In this document: positions 49,275-58,438 of the stretch, piece after piece | Layout: each line of letters begins with the position of its first letter | Position numbering within the stretch: position 1 is the stretch's first letter | Origin: Clostridia bacterium | GTDB lineage: Bacteria; Bacillota; Clostridia; Christensenellales; Borkfalkiaceae | Length of the DNA: 64,000 bases | Direction: 5' to 3' | Assembly: GCA_017505465.1 (NCBI GenBank) | Contig: JAFVPE010000030.1 | Coordinates: 124,001-188,000 of the forward strand | Position numbers and translations under genes: made by a program | Notes under the pieces: generated by a model | What the model was told of the DNA's origin: nothing | Database searches by the model: none | Seen by the model: the letters and a program-made list of their open reading frames with translations, nothing else

Positions 49275-49856
49275 ATGGAGGAGAAGCACAAAAAGATAGA
49301 CCGTCGTGTTATCAAGACGAAAAAAGCGATTCGCAACGCGTTCGTCAAACTGATGGTCGAGAAAGAAGTAGAAAAAATCACAATCAAAGAGATTGCGGAA
49401 ACGGCGGACGTCGATAGAAAGACGATTTATAACTACTACACAGGCGTGTATGATATTTGGGACGATTTGGAAAATGAATTGCTCTCGGATTTCGAGAAGG
49501 CCACGCACGATTTGAAGTTTGACGTCGAGCATCCGCTTGCGGTGTTTGAAGCGCTCACGCAGTTGATTAGTGACAATATGGAAGTATATACGTTGTTGAT
49601 GCGCATCAAGCCCGATCCCCGTATTAGCGGGAAACTCTATTCCTACCTTCGCGCGAAGGTATCGGAAACGATCAACACAAGTAAACGAATCAAGCTCGAA
49701 AGAGCGCATCTTGCAACGGAATTCGTTACGGGCGCATTGTTCTGTTCCTATCAATATTGGTTTCAAACGGGGCAGAAAGAGCCTTTGGAAGAATTCACCA
49801 AAAATCTTGGCGATATGATTGTCAACGGCGTATCTGCATATCTTATCAGGGAATAA
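49275..49856 (+). CDS. TetR-family transcriptional regulator
   Basis: A 193-residue regulator with the TetR helix-turn-helix (ITIKEIAETADVDRKTIYNYYTG, about 35-57) and an all-helical ligand-binding half. The C-terminal half resembles the group close to DhaS. The ATG at 49275 begins the DNA-binding helix and follows GAAGAGG at a long spacing. It stands directly before the LemA-type module at 49971, separated by a terminator, so it may or may not regulate that module. Confidence 0.87.
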   Translation: MEEKHKKIDRRVIKTKKAIRNAFVKLMVEKEVEKITIKEIAETADVDRKTIYNYYTGVYDIWDDLENELLSDFEKATHDLKFDVEHPLAVFEALTQLISDNMEVYTLLMRIKPDPRISGKLYSYLRAKVSETINTSKRIKLERAHLATEFVTGALFCSYQYWFQTGQKEPLEEFTKNLGDMIVNGVSAYLIRE

Positions 49857-49861
49857 TAGGC

Positions 49862-49905
49862 AAAAAAAAATCTTCGAAAGCGTTTTGTTTTCGGGGATTT
49901 TTTAT
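49862..49905 (+). terminator. Terminator after the TetR gene
   Basis: AATCTTCGAAA (49869-49879) pairs with TTTCGGGGATT (49889-49899), with two G-U pairs, then TTTTT. Confidence 0.65.
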
Positions 49906-49914
49906 TTCGTGCTA

Positions 49915-49944
49915 TTGACAGCAATCGGATTTTATGATAAAATA
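49915..49944 (+). promoter_or_regulatory. Promoter of the 577-residue membrane protein gene
   Basis: TTGACA at 49915-49920, 18-base spacer, TAAAAT at 49939-49944. Confidence 0.7.
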
Positions 49945-49970
49945 AGCTTGACAGAGGACCTTGATAAGCG

Positions 49971-51704
49971 ATGAACGAACTTTTATTAGAACCGTTAAAA
50001 TATTATGAAAAGACGGGCGCGCCCACGCATAAGCAAAACGTGACGGAGCATTTTGAGAAACTACTCAAAGAGTCGAACGTCAACGTGGAGCAAAACCGTG
50101 CGACCGTGAAAAAGTACAAGGCGGAGATGTTAACGGTCGAAAAGCTTCGCGCAAAGCGTGCACAAAAAATAGCCCTCCGCGCGCTGATGATCGTGATGAT
50201 CGTCCTTGGCGGCATTGCGCTTGTGGCGAGTATTTTCCTGTTTTCGGAAAAAGTACTGTACGGATGGATTGCGATTGCGGTGGGGGTGGTTTTGCTCGGT
50301 GTGAGTATTCCCCTTTTGGTAGCGAAAATAAATCCTGAAATTAAAAAGGTGACCGAGCTCGTCGAAAAGCACGAGAAAAAAGCGGCGGGGATTCGAATTG
50401 AGGCGGCAAAACAAACGGCGGCTTTGAATGCATTGTTCCAAGAAGAGGATACCGTTCGACTGATAGAAAAGACCTTGCCTACGCTCGATTTCGAGCCTTG
50501 CTTCACGCCTGAAACATGTGCCTTGCTCGTTCATCATTGTGATTGGGCGGAAGAGAACGATTTGCAAACGTCCGTCTTGGATACCCTCTCGGGACGTTTT
50601 GAGGGGAATCCCTTTTTATACCGTAGGACGCGAACCCATCGCATGGGAACGCACGTTTATCACGGCACGAAAGTAATTTCTTGGACGGAGCATTATATAG
50701 ACAAGGACGGGCGTAGCCGCACGCGGACGAGAACGCAGACCCTGCACGCATCGGTCGTGAAGCCCAAACCTGAATATAGTTATAAAAACGTTTTGTTTTA
50801 CGGCTGTCAAGCCGCCCCCAACCTTTCTTTCAGCCGAGATCCGCAACACGTAGAGCGTTTGACGGAAAAAACACGAGAGAAAAAGGTGCAAAAAGGGAAG
50901 AAACGGTTGGAAGAGAAATCGGAAGAGTCGGTTGGTAAGGGCGGTTCTTTCCAAAATATGGCGAACGATGAGTTTGAAGTGCTTTTTGGAGCGACCAATC
51001 GAAATCACGAAGTAGAATTTCGCGTGCTGTACACCCCGTTGGCACAATGCAACACGGTGGATTTGCTCACGTCCAAGGTGGGATATGGGGATGACTTCCA
51101 TTTTACCAAGCGCCGACGTTGTAATATCATCGTGAGCGAGCACGGACAGCATTGGACGATAGACAGTTCGCCGCAAAATTATTATTCCTTTGACGTGGAT
51201 GAAATCCGTCGAAAGTTTATCGACTTCAACGTTCGGTATTTCAAATCGGTATTTTTCGATTTTGCCCCCCTCTTTTCCGTGCCTGCTTATTTAGAAGAGG
51301 GCTCTTACGGCTTGGGAGACGTGGAATACCCCAGCCATTGTACCACGTATCATCACGAGGTGATGGCGAATGCGATTGGCGCGCGAACGCTCGCACATAG
51401 CGCAACGCGGACGGAAACGATTTTCAAAACGCAGTTTTTATCCAAGGGAAAGAACACGGACAGAGTGCAGGTGACGGCGTATTCGTACGCGACGCAAGAG
51501 CGGGTGGATTTTGTGCTTGTGTTTGGCGGCGACGGCAGGATGCATAGTGTTCCCGTTCCGTGGATTGAGTATATTCCCTTGACAAGGATAACGCAAATCC
51601 TCGTGGAACCGCCGAGAGGGGACGGCGAAAAGGCGAGCCGAGAAGAGCTTGCCAAAAGGGCTTTCGTGCATGGCGCATCCGCATGGTTATTACAAGAAAA
51701 ATAA
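49971..51704 (+). CDS. Unrecognised membrane protein partnered with LemA
   Basis: A 577-residue protein I do not recognise. Residues 1-66 are helical and charged. Two membrane spans follow (about 68-91 and 97-118), then a coiled-coil segment (about 120-155), then a soluble domain of some 420 residues. That domain holds basic RTRTHRMGTHVYHG and a DGRSRTRTRTQT stretch near residue 245-255, a Lys-rich linker at about 300-325, and a C-terminal beta-rich part. No catalytic signature is visible. Both termini should be cytoplasmic, because the span pair is a hairpin. The gene has its own promoter and a GAGG SD, and 17 bases later comes a LemA gene on the same transcript, so the two products probably act together. 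Confidence 0.8.
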   Translation: MNELLLEPLKYYEKTGAPTHKQNVTEHFEKLLKESNVNVEQNRATVKKYKAEMLTVEKLRAKRAQKIALRALMIVMIVLGGIALVASIFLFSEKVLYGWIAIAVGVVLLGVSIPLLVAKINPEIKKVTELVEKHEKKAAGIRIEAAKQTAALNALFQEEDTVRLIEKTLPTLDFEPCFTPETCALLVHHCDWAEENDLQTSVLDTLSGRFEGNPFLYRRTRTHRMGTHVYHGTKVISWTEHYIDKDGRSRTRTRTQTLHASVVKPKPEYSYKNVLFYGCQAAPNLSFSRDPQHVERLTEKTREKKVQKGKKRLEEKSEESVGKGGSFQNMANDEFEVLFGATNRNHEVEFRVLYTPLAQCNTVDLLTSKVGYGDDFHFTKRRRCNIIVSEHGQHWTIDSSPQNYYSFDVDEIRRKFIDFNVRYFKSVFFDFAPLFSVPAYLEEGSYGLGDVEYPSHCTTYHHEVMANAIGARTLAHSATRTETIFKTQFLSKGKNTDRVQVTAYSYATQERVDFVLVFGGDGRMHSVPVPWIEYIPLTRITQILVEPPRGDGEKASREELAKRAFVHGASAWLLQEK

Positions 51705-51721
51705 TAGAAAGGAGAAAATAT

Positions 51722-52381
51722 ATGGCAAACGAATTGGATGAATTGAGTACGGAAGTCCGTACCGAGGGATTGGATACGAGGGTTATTCCCAAAAAGATTC
51801 CTGTAAAAGTAGGGAAGGGTTCTACGGCGTTTGAGGTAATGCTTTGGTGCTTGGGGATTATTCCCGGCGTCGTATTTCTGTTTAAGAAGATTGAGGCGAA
51901 GGAGTATTTTCAGCAGTTGGAGCAGAAAATCCAACATAACGCTTCGCAGATTGATAACTACTTGGAACAGAGAGTTATGGTATTGCAAAATTGCGCGCGC
52001 CTTGTAGAAAAGGCGATTGATTTGGATAAGACGACGTTTGCGGAGATTGCGCAGTATAGAAGCGGCGCGGGCGACGAGGCGAGAAACGAAGCTGCGAGCA
52101 AATTGGATATGGTTTCCCGAGACTTGAATATGGCGTTCGAGAACTATCCCGAGTTGAAGGCGCACGAGGAAATTCAAGAGGCGATGAAACAAAATATGTA
52201 CCTGCAAAGGGAAATCACCGCCGCGCGCGAGCTGTATAACGACACCGTCAACACGTGGAACCGTGAAATTTTTAATTGGCCGACGAAGATGATTGTCGCC
52301 GCAAAGAACGGCTACACGACAAGGATTCCGTTTATCGCGTCGGAAGAAATTAAAGAGCAGGCAAAATCGGTATTTTTCTAA
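51722..52381 (+). CDS. LemA-family protein (second copy)
   Basis: A 219-residue LemA-family protein. A hydrophobic segment at about 38-54 is followed by the helical domain with FENYPELKAHEEIQEAM and FNWPTKMIVAAKNGY, the family signatures. In contrast to most LemA proteins its N-terminal segment before the span is about 36 residues rather than a few. The ATG at 51722 follows AAAGGAG. It shares a transcript with the unknown 577-residue membrane protein and ends at a very strong terminator. Confidence 0.88.
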   Translation: MANELDELSTEVRTEGLDTRVIPKKIPVKVGKGSTAFEVMLWCLGIIPGVVFLFKKIEAKEYFQQLEQKIQHNASQIDNYLEQRVMVLQNCARLVEKAIDLDKTTFAEIAQYRSGAGDEARNEAASKLDMVSRDLNMAFENYPELKAHEEIQEAMKQNMYLQREITAARELYNDTVNTWNREIFNWPTKMIVAAKNGYTTRIPFIASEEIKEQAKSVFF

Positions 52382-52387
52382 AAAAGG

Positions 52388-52429
52388 ACAAACAAAAAGA
52401 GCAAACTTGCGTTTGCTCTTTTTGTTTGT
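52388..52429. terminator. Bidirectional terminator between lemA and pepV
   Basis: A 19-base perfect stem (52388-52406 with 52411-52429) and a TTGC loop between convergent stops at 52381 and 52434. Confidence 0.92.
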
Positions 52430-52433
52430 AAGG

Positions 52434-53885
52434 TTAGTTCTTGTAGCCGAACGTCGCCGTCAAGATTCTCGTCTGCTTGGGCGGTTCTTTGGGCTGCGGG
52501 TCGACGTAACGCTTGGTTACGGTCGCGATGCGCACCTTTTTCACTTCCTTTTCGGTGATAACAGCCTTCAAAGCCTTGTAATAGACGTCGCTCATCAAAC
52601 GAATGGATTCGAAGGTTACGTATTCGTTCGGTTGGTGAATCGTGGATTCAAGATCGGGCATTTCCGGGCCGAAGGCGCAACCGCATTTCAATGCACGCGC
52701 ATACGTGCCGCCGCCGATAGCAATGGGCTTCTCATTCCGTCCCGTCACTTCGTGATAGACGTTGATAAGGGTGGAAATGAGCTTGCCGTTCGGATCGTTA
52801 TAAAGGGGAGCTTGATAGTTATTCAAAGAGTATTCAAGCCCATAAGCGTCCAACTTCTCGGTGATTTCACTTAAATCGTGGGTGGACGGGAAACGGATAT
52901 CCGTTGTAACCGTCAACACGCCGTCCTTATAGGACGCAACGTCGGGGGACATCGTGAGATACCCCGTTTCATCCTGCATTTGCTTTAAGCCGAGAACGTC
53001 GTTGAAAAACAGGTCGTACGCCTTTTTGCAATCTTCGTTGCATTCCGCAAGGAAGGCAAGGAGCGCTTCCAAGGCGTTCGCACCCTTGTGGGGGGTAGAG
53101 CCGTGCGCCGATTTGCCGTTCACACGCAAAATGTTCGTGGTGTTGTCGTAGGAAAGACTTGTTCCTGCAACGGGATTGATGTATCCAACGAGCTTTTCCG
53201 CCGCTTTTCTCGTGAGTACGGCGGTAGCAAGATCGCATACCATATTGACGCGTTCACCTGCGTTCAACGCGGACATGGGTGCGTCGTTTATAGGTACTTT
53301 TGCCGTGAATTGATAGATGCCCTTCTCGGCATAGATAATGGGGAAGTCGGAATCGGGCGTGAAACCTTCTTCGGGCATCACCGCTACCTTGTTATAGTGG
53401 TCGATGCACTTCCAACCGGCTTCTTCGTTGCAGCCGACGATGATTTTAATCGTGCGGTTGGGGACGATCCCTTCGTCCTTCAACGCTTTGAGCGCATACA
53501 AACAAACGATGGCAGGCGTTTTGTCGTCCATTGTGCCACGCCCCCAAATTTTCGTACCTTCCACGCCGCCGTCGGAAACGTCGTCGTTGATGACGCCGCC
53601 AAAGGGGGGATATTTCCAACCGCTGCCTGCGGGCACAACGTCAAGATGCGCCAAAACGGCAAAATCTTTCCCTTCGCCGTAAATTACTTCACCGACGTAG
53701 TTATCGTAGTTGCGCGTTTCAAAACCGAGTTTTTCTGCAAGAGAGAGAAAAAACTGTAAACAATCCGCCGTTTCCTTACCGAAGGGGTATTCGCCTTCCG
53801 CAGGCTTTAACGAAGAATCGTATTTAATAATATCGACAGTTGCATTGACAATGTCATTGAAATAGTTACGCATTACGTTGTCCAT
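52434..53885 (-). CDS. pepV: M20-family dipeptidase, PepV-like
   Basis: A 483-residue M20 metallopeptidase. AVLAHLDVVPAGSGW holds the first metal His and Asp, GRGTMDDKTP the bridging Asp, GCNEEAGW the catalytic Glu and metal Glu, and a late GGGTYARAL the lid region. Length and motifs fit the PepV/Xaa-His dipeptidase group. It would degrade dipeptides from the oligopeptide importer. AAAAGGAAG precedes the ATG. The last 30 residues are a basic tail ahead of TFGYKN. Confidence 0.9.
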   Translation of the reverse strand: MDNVMRNYFNDIVNATVDIIKYDSSLKPAEGEYPFGKETADCLQFFLSLAEKLGFETRNYDNYVGEVIYGEGKDFAVLAHLDVVPAGSGWKYPPFGGVINDDVSDGGVEGTKIWGRGTMDDKTPAIVCLYALKALKDEGIVPNRTIKIIVGCNEEAGWKCIDHYNKVAVMPEEGFTPDSDFPIIYAEKGIYQFTAKVPINDAPMSALNAGERVNMVCDLATAVLTRKAAEKLVGYINPVAGTSLSYDNTTNILRVNGKSAHGSTPHKGANALEALLAFLAECNEDCKKAYDLFFNDVLGLKQMQDETGYLTMSPDVASYKDGVLTVTTDIRFPSTHDLSEITEKLDAYGLEYSLNNYQAPLYNDPNGKLISTLINVYHEVTGRNEKPIAIGGGTYARALKCGCAFGPEMPDLESTIHQPNEYVTFESIRLMSDVYYKALKAVITEKEVKKVRIATVTKRYVDPQPKEPPKQTRILTATFGYKN

Positions 53886-53993
53886 ACGTGCACTTCCTTT
53901 TCATGATATATTACTATTATACACGATTTTTTTGCTTTCGTAAACAAAATGAATGGGAAAGTATAAAAAAATATAATTTTTTTAGTATCCGCT

Positions 53994-54022
53994 TTGACTT
54001 TTCGTGGAAAGTATGTTACAAT
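53994..54022 (+). promoter_or_regulatory. Promoter of radC
   Basis: TTGACT at 53994-53999, 17-base spacer, TACAAT at 54017-54022. The ATG is at 54029, the expected transcription start. Confidence 0.75.
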
Positions 54023-54028
54023 AAGCGT

Positions 54029-54778
54029 ATGAAAGAAATAAAGAAAGAAGGCGAATTGCATCAAGGACATAGAAAGCGCATGATCGAAAGACTCAAAAAG
54101 GGCGGTCTTGTCGATCATGAGTATCTTGAATGTCTATTGTTTTACGCAATTCCTAGAAGAAACACAAATGATATTGCCCACCGTTTGCTTGCGAAATTCG
54201 GCTCTTTGCCGAAGGTGCTTTCCGCAAGCTATGCGGAGCTTATAAGCGTGGACGGCATTGGCGAAAGCGCCGCTGCGTATCTCACTTATCTTGGCGCGGT
54301 ATTTCAAAAATATTACAGGGAAGATAAAAACCAATATACGGGCGAGTTTGACGCGCGTAAATTCGCGCTGTACGTCAACGAGCTGTACGCGGACGAGAAA
54401 TCGGAAGTGGCGGACGTCTATCTTTTGAACGAACATAACGAAATTTTACGGCGTAAGCGTTTCACCTTGGATCATATCGGGCACGTAACGTTCGAGCCGA
54501 TAAAGCTTGCTGAGCTTGTTATGGAATATTGTCCGTCGGGTATCGTACTTGTGCATAATCATTTGCTTGGCTCGGCGGCTCCGTCGGACACCGATGAAGA
54601 AATGACGAGAAAATGCCAAATTCTTTGCAGTATGCACAATATTATGTTCTGCGACCACGTCATTTATGCAAAAGACGGCGTGTACAGTTATTATCTTTCG
54701 GGCAGAATGCAGGAAATCGGGGCAGAATACTCCTTGGATAGCATAATGAAGGCGAGAGGGGGCGATTTAAATGAGTAA
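54029..54778 (+). CDS. radC: RadC-like JAB-domain protein
   Basis: A 249-residue RadC-family protein. A helix-hairpin-helix-type N-terminal part (ISVDGIGESAAAYL) precedes the JAB metal site, VHNHLLGSAAPSDTDEEMT, where the two His and Asp of the HxHx(n)D motif are present but the common HNHPSG is HNHLLG. The family is linked to recombination and to natural transformation, but its reaction is not settled. The ATG has no SD and falls on the predicted transcription start, so the message is likely leaderless. Its end overlaps the histidine kinase gene by 8 bases. Confidence 0.88.
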   Translation: MKEIKKEGELHQGHRKRMIERLKKGGLVDHEYLECLLFYAIPRRNTNDIAHRLLAKFGSLPKVLSASYAELISVDGIGESAAAYLTYLGAVFQKYYREDKNQYTGEFDARKFALYVNELYADEKSEVADVYLLNEHNEILRRKRFTLDHIGHVTFEPIKLAELVMEYCPSGIVLVHNHLLGSAAPSDTDEEMTRKCQILCSMHNIMFCDHVIYAKDGVYSYYLSGRMQEIGAEYSLDSIMKARGGDLNE

Positions 54779-56144
54779 AAAAGAACTTGAAAACGCCCAC
54801 GAAATAGAAACGAAACAAACGAAAGATGAAGCGCTTGAAAAGGGAGTCCGTGAAACGGGAAAACGCAAGCTTCCCAAGGATAGAAAGGATGATAACGCCT
54901 TTCGACATACTTTCGTATTACTCTTCGGTAAGATAAAATTCCGTAACGAAGAGAACTTTATGAACTTCCTTAATTGGCTTATCTTTATCGTACTGCTCGT
55001 TGTGGAATTTCTTATGCTTTTGCAACAGCTTGATCTTTTTGTTGCAGAGGGCGGAAGACTGCGCTTGCTCGTGATGATTGGGCTTATTACCTTGCTCGGC
55101 TCGTCGGAAGCGATTCAACGTTTCGCCGTCAAGAACGAGAAAATCCGCTATATTTTCTATGCGGTGGACGCACTCGTGGCGTGTGCGTTTATCTTCCTTG
55201 TCGGTGGTATTTATCCGCTCATCATCTATATGTTGGTTTTGACGGAATTCTATATTAGCTCGGAAAAGATGCGCTTTTCCTTCTCGGTGTTTGGAAGCTG
55301 TGTGCTTTCGTATGCTCTTTGCTACGGTGCGCAAATTGCGTGGAAGCGTTGGGATTTCGATTTCGTATATCTTCTTCGGGAATCGCTTGGCCCCGTAGTG
55401 GCGCTTGCTTCGCATTTTGTCATCGTGCATATTGCGCTTGCTTTTTATCGGCAGTATTTGCGCTTGGAAAAGGCAATTCGCGAGCTTGACGAAAGTAAGC
55501 AGGAATTGGAAAAGGCATACGCCGTTGTTGCGGAAGTAACGGCGCTTGAAGAACGTCAACGCATCGCGAAGGATATTCACGATACGGCAGGGCATTCTAT
55601 CACCACCGTTATTATGCAAACGGAAGCGGCGAAACGCATCATTGAAGACAATCCCATGGAAGCAAAATCGAAGATCGTTGCGGCGAATTTGCAGGCAAAG
55701 CACGCCTTGGAAGAATTGCGCAACAGCGTACATCTTCTCTCGGGTGTGAGCGAAAATAAGACGTTTAGGGACGCGCTTCTTGATATTATACACGAGTCGA
55801 CGGACGGGACGGGAATCAATATCCGCTCGGAAATCGAGGACGTTACCATTTCCGAAGCGAAATACCGTTTTCTTTGCAATACCTTAAAGGAAGGAATTTC
55901 CAACGGCTTGCGGCATGGGGGTGCGACGGCGTTTTGGTTTGAGCTCAAACAACGAGACGGAAAGCTTACTTTCTTGCTTTCAGACAACGGCAAGGGAGTT
56001 GACGGTGAGCTGCATGAAGGCTTTGGGCTCACGACCATGCGCGAGCGTGTAAAATCGCTCGGTGGGCAATTGACGATACATTCGGAAATTGATGAAGGCT
56101 TTGAAATTGAAATTACGTTACCGATGGATACGGAGGAAAAATAA
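54771..56144 (+). CDS. Membrane histidine kinase of the NarL/LiaS-type group
   Basis: A 457-residue kinase. After a charged start (1-60) come about six membrane spans (65-230), a short coiled coil, the HisKA_3 dimerisation domain with the phosphorylated His270 in AKDIHDTAGHS, and an ATPase domain with DNGKG and FGLTTMRERV. There is no periplasmic sensor domain, so the signal is probably in the membrane. It overlaps radC and the regulator gene, and all three are likely one operon. Confidence 0.9.
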   Translation: MSKKELENAHEIETKQTKDEALEKGVRETGKRKLPKDRKDDNAFRHTFVLLFGKIKFRNEENFMNFLNWLIFIVLLVVEFLMLLQQLDLFVAEGGRLRLLVMIGLITLLGSSEAIQRFAVKNEKIRYIFYAVDALVACAFIFLVGGIYPLIIYMLVLTEFYISSEKMRFSFSVFGSCVLSYALCYGAQIAWKRWDFDFVYLLRESLGPVVALASHFVIVHIALAFYRQYLRLEKAIRELDESKQELEKAYAVVAEVTALEERQRIAKDIHDTAGHSITTVIMQTEAAKRIIEDNPMEAKSKIVAANLQAKHALEELRNSVHLLSGVSENKTFRDALLDIIHESTDGTGINIRSEIEDVTISEAKYRFLCNTLKEGISNGLRHGGATAFWFELKQRDGKLTFLLSDNGKGVDGELHEGFGLTTMRERVKSLGGQLTIHSEIDEGFEIEITLPMDTEEK

Positions 56145-56791
56145 TGGAAAAGATTAAAGTGCTTGTAGTGGACGATCAAACGGAGCTTGCGGAAGAAATC
56201 GCAAGCGTTGTTAGAACGGACGAGGAATTGGAAGTGGTTGGGCTTGCAAACGACGGCTTTGAAGCCTTGGGAAAAATGGCGGATTGCAAGCCGGACGTCG
56301 TTTTGATGGACATTCGTATGCCGAATATGAACGGCGTAGTGGCAACGCAGCGCATTAGATCGGAGTTCCCCGACGCAAAGGTGATCATTTTGACGACCTT
56401 TGACGATAGCGACTATATTCTCAACGCAATCAACAACGGCGCAAGCGGTTATCTTTTAAAGGATATCGGCGGCAACGCGCTTCTCAATGCAATCAAAAAC
56501 GCGCACGCAGGGGATACCATTTTGCCTGCGAAAATTGCACGCCGCATTACCGATGCGGCAAGACACGTCGCGGCAGATAGAGAAATCCGTTTGCAACGCG
56601 CGTTTAATATGTCGGACCGTGAAGTGGAAATTGCGCTTATGATGTACGAAGGCTTTACCAACCGTCAAATTTCGGCGGCGTTGAAGCTTTCCGAAGGTAC
56701 GACGAGAAACTACGTTTCCACCATTTATATCAAAACAAACACGGAAAACCGCGTCGGTGCGGTAGATGCCATCAAAAAGGTGCTTTCGTAA
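56144..56791 (+). CDS. NarL/FixJ-type response regulator
   Basis: A 215-residue regulator. Receiver domain 1-120 has the acidic pocket (VVDDQ, 8-12) and phosphoacceptor Asp56 in LMDIRMPNMNG, with LLKDIGG after it. The LuxR-type helix-turn-helix is at about 150-210 (MSDREVEIALMMYEGFTNRQISAALKLSEGTTRNYVSTI). Its start overlaps the kinase stop as TAATG. It is the cognate partner of the kinase; target genes are not visible. Confidence 0.92.
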   Translation: MEKIKVLVVDDQTELAEEIASVVRTDEELEVVGLANDGFEALGKMADCKPDVVLMDIRMPNMNGVVATQRIRSEFPDAKVIILTTFDDSDYILNAINNGASGYLLKDIGGNALLNAIKNAHAGDTILPAKIARRITDAARHVAADREIRLQRAFNMSDREVEIALMMYEGFTNRQISAALKLSEGTTRNYVSTIYIKTNTENRVGAVDAIKKVLS

Positions 56792-56827
56792 ATTTGTAGA
56801 CGTGTAAAAACACGAAAAGGGCATACC

Positions 56828-58354
56828 ATGTACGAGACTATCATATTCGATTTAGACGGTACACTTTTGGATACTTTGGACGATTTACGGGCGGCGGTCA
56901 ACGCCGCTCTGTCCTTTTACGGCTTGAAGGAGCGGACGGGAGAGGAAGTGCGCTCTTTCGTCGGTAACGGTATTGCAAAATTGATGGAACGCTCGATTGG
57001 AGATAAAGATTTTCCGCATTTTGCTGATGCCTTGCAAAAATTCAAGGAATACTATGGAGAGCACTGCAAGGACGAAACGAAGCCGTACGAAGGGATTTTA
57101 CCCCTGCTTGCGCAGTTGAAAGCGCGCGGCATCCAAACGGCGGTGGTGTCGAATAAAGCGGATTTTGCCGTTAAGATTTTGGCAGAAGAATATTTCGACG
57201 GGTTATTGCTCGACGCCGTGGGGGAAAACGAGTGTATGGGAATACGCAAAAAACCTGCGCCTGATTCTCTGTTTGCCGTTATGAAAAAGCTTGGGGCGAA
57301 GAAAGAAACGACGGTGTACGTCGGGGACTCCGAAGTGGATATTCAAACAGCGAAAAATGCGGGCGTAGACTGCATTTCCGTCACTTGGGGGTTCAAGGAT
57401 AGGGGATTTTTGATTGATAACGGTGCAAGCCGTTTGGTGGATTCCCCTAATGAGATATTCAATTATTGTAGCTTAAAAATCGGGAATACGCCGCTTGTAC
57501 AAATAGAAAAACTTGGCGCAGGATTGCAAGTGTTTGCGAAAATAGAGAAGGAAAACGGCGGCGGCTCCATTAAGGATAGAGTGGCTTTGGCGATTATCGA
57601 AAACGCCGTGAAATCGGGCAAGCTGCAAAAGGGCGGCACGGTAGTGGAAGCGACGTCGGGAAATACGGGCATTGGGCTTGCGCTCGTGGCGAAAACGCTT
57701 GGGTACAAAGCGGTGATCGTGATGCCCGACACCATGACGGCTGAGCGCCGTGAGATGATTAAGGCATACGGCGGCGAAGTGGTTCTTACCGATGGGAAAT
57801 TGGGTATGCAAGGCGCAGTAGAAAGGGCGAAAATGCTTGTCGAAAGCACACAGAACGCCATTCTTGCCGATCAATTCAACAACCCCGTTTGCGCACAGGT
57901 GCATTACGAAAAGACGGGTGTGGAAATTTGGGAGCAAATGCAAGGCAAGGTGGATATTTTCGTGGCGTGCGTGGGCACGGGCGGTACGTTGACTGGGATT
58001 GGACGGTACTTAAAGGAACGCAATCCCAACGTGAAAATCGTGGCGGTTGAGCCTGCGAAATCCCCACTATTATCGCAAGGAAGGGCGGCTTCGCACGGTA
58101 TTCAGGGCATCGGTGCAAATTTCGTGCCGAGCGTGTTGGATAGAACGATTTATGACGAAATTGTGACGGTAACGGACGAAGATGCCTACGAAACGGCGCG
58201 TGCACTGCAACGGGAAGAAAGCTTATTCGTAGGGATTTCTTCGGGGGCGGCGGCTGCAGCGGCGATTGCGATTGCCAAACGAAAAGAAAACGTAGGCAAG
58301 CGCATCGTGACGGTGTTCCCTGACGACGGAAATCGTTATCTTTCGGTGCTGTAA
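56828..58354 (+). CDS. HAD phosphatase fused to cysteine synthase
   Basis: A 508-residue two-domain protein. Residues 1 to about 212 are a HAD hydrolase like phosphoglycolate phosphatase, with FDLDGTLLDT (nucleophile Asp8 and Asp10), SNK at 108-110 and GDSEVDI at 166-172. From about 215 it is CysK: SLKIGNTPLVQIEKL, the PLP lysine Lys249 in GGGSIKDR, TSGNTGIGLA at 276-285, GTGGTLTGIGRYLK and GISSGAAAAA. CysK makes cysteine from O-acetylserine and sulfide. All catalytic residues of both halves are present, and the join is in frame with no internal start. I do not know this pairing as an established fusion. A small indel joining two genes is the alternative: an out-of-frame ATG lies at 57450. 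AAGGG precedes the ATG. Confidence 0.9.
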   Translation: MYETIIFDLDGTLLDTLDDLRAAVNAALSFYGLKERTGEEVRSFVGNGIAKLMERSIGDKDFPHFADALQKFKEYYGEHCKDETKPYEGILPLLAQLKARGIQTAVVSNKADFAVKILAEEYFDGLLLDAVGENECMGIRKKPAPDSLFAVMKKLGAKKETTVYVGDSEVDIQTAKNAGVDCISVTWGFKDRGFLIDNGASRLVDSPNEIFNYCSLKIGNTPLVQIEKLGAGLQVFAKIEKENGGGSIKDRVALAIIENAVKSGKLQKGGTVVEATSGNTGIGLALVAKTLGYKAVIVMPDTMTAERREMIKAYGGEVVLTDGKLGMQGAVERAKMLVESTQNAILADQFNNPVCAQVHYEKTGVEIWEQMQGKVDIFVACVGTGGTLTGIGRYLKERNPNVKIVAVEPAKSPLLSQGRAASHGIQGIGANFVPSVLDRTIYDEIVTVTDEDAYETARALQREESLFVGISSGAAAAAAIAIAKRKENVGKRIVTVFPDDGNRYLSVL

Positions 58355-58391
58355 TAATATAGTTAGGAAATAATGCCGTTTTAGGCAAACA

Positions 58392-58424
58392 AAAAAGGAT
58401 TTGGAAAAACTCCAAATCCTTTTT
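58392..58424. terminator. Terminator between the fusion gene and mgtE
   Basis: AAAAAGGATTTGGA-AAAAC-TCCAAATCCTTTTT, fourteen pairs, between convergent genes. Confidence 0.9.
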
Positions 58425-58438
58425 TCATGCAAAAAATT

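Noticed and set aside
57450-57452. A separate start codon for cysK
   Set aside because: This ATG is out of frame with CysK and meets a stop after eight codons; kept only as an alternative if an indel is found.
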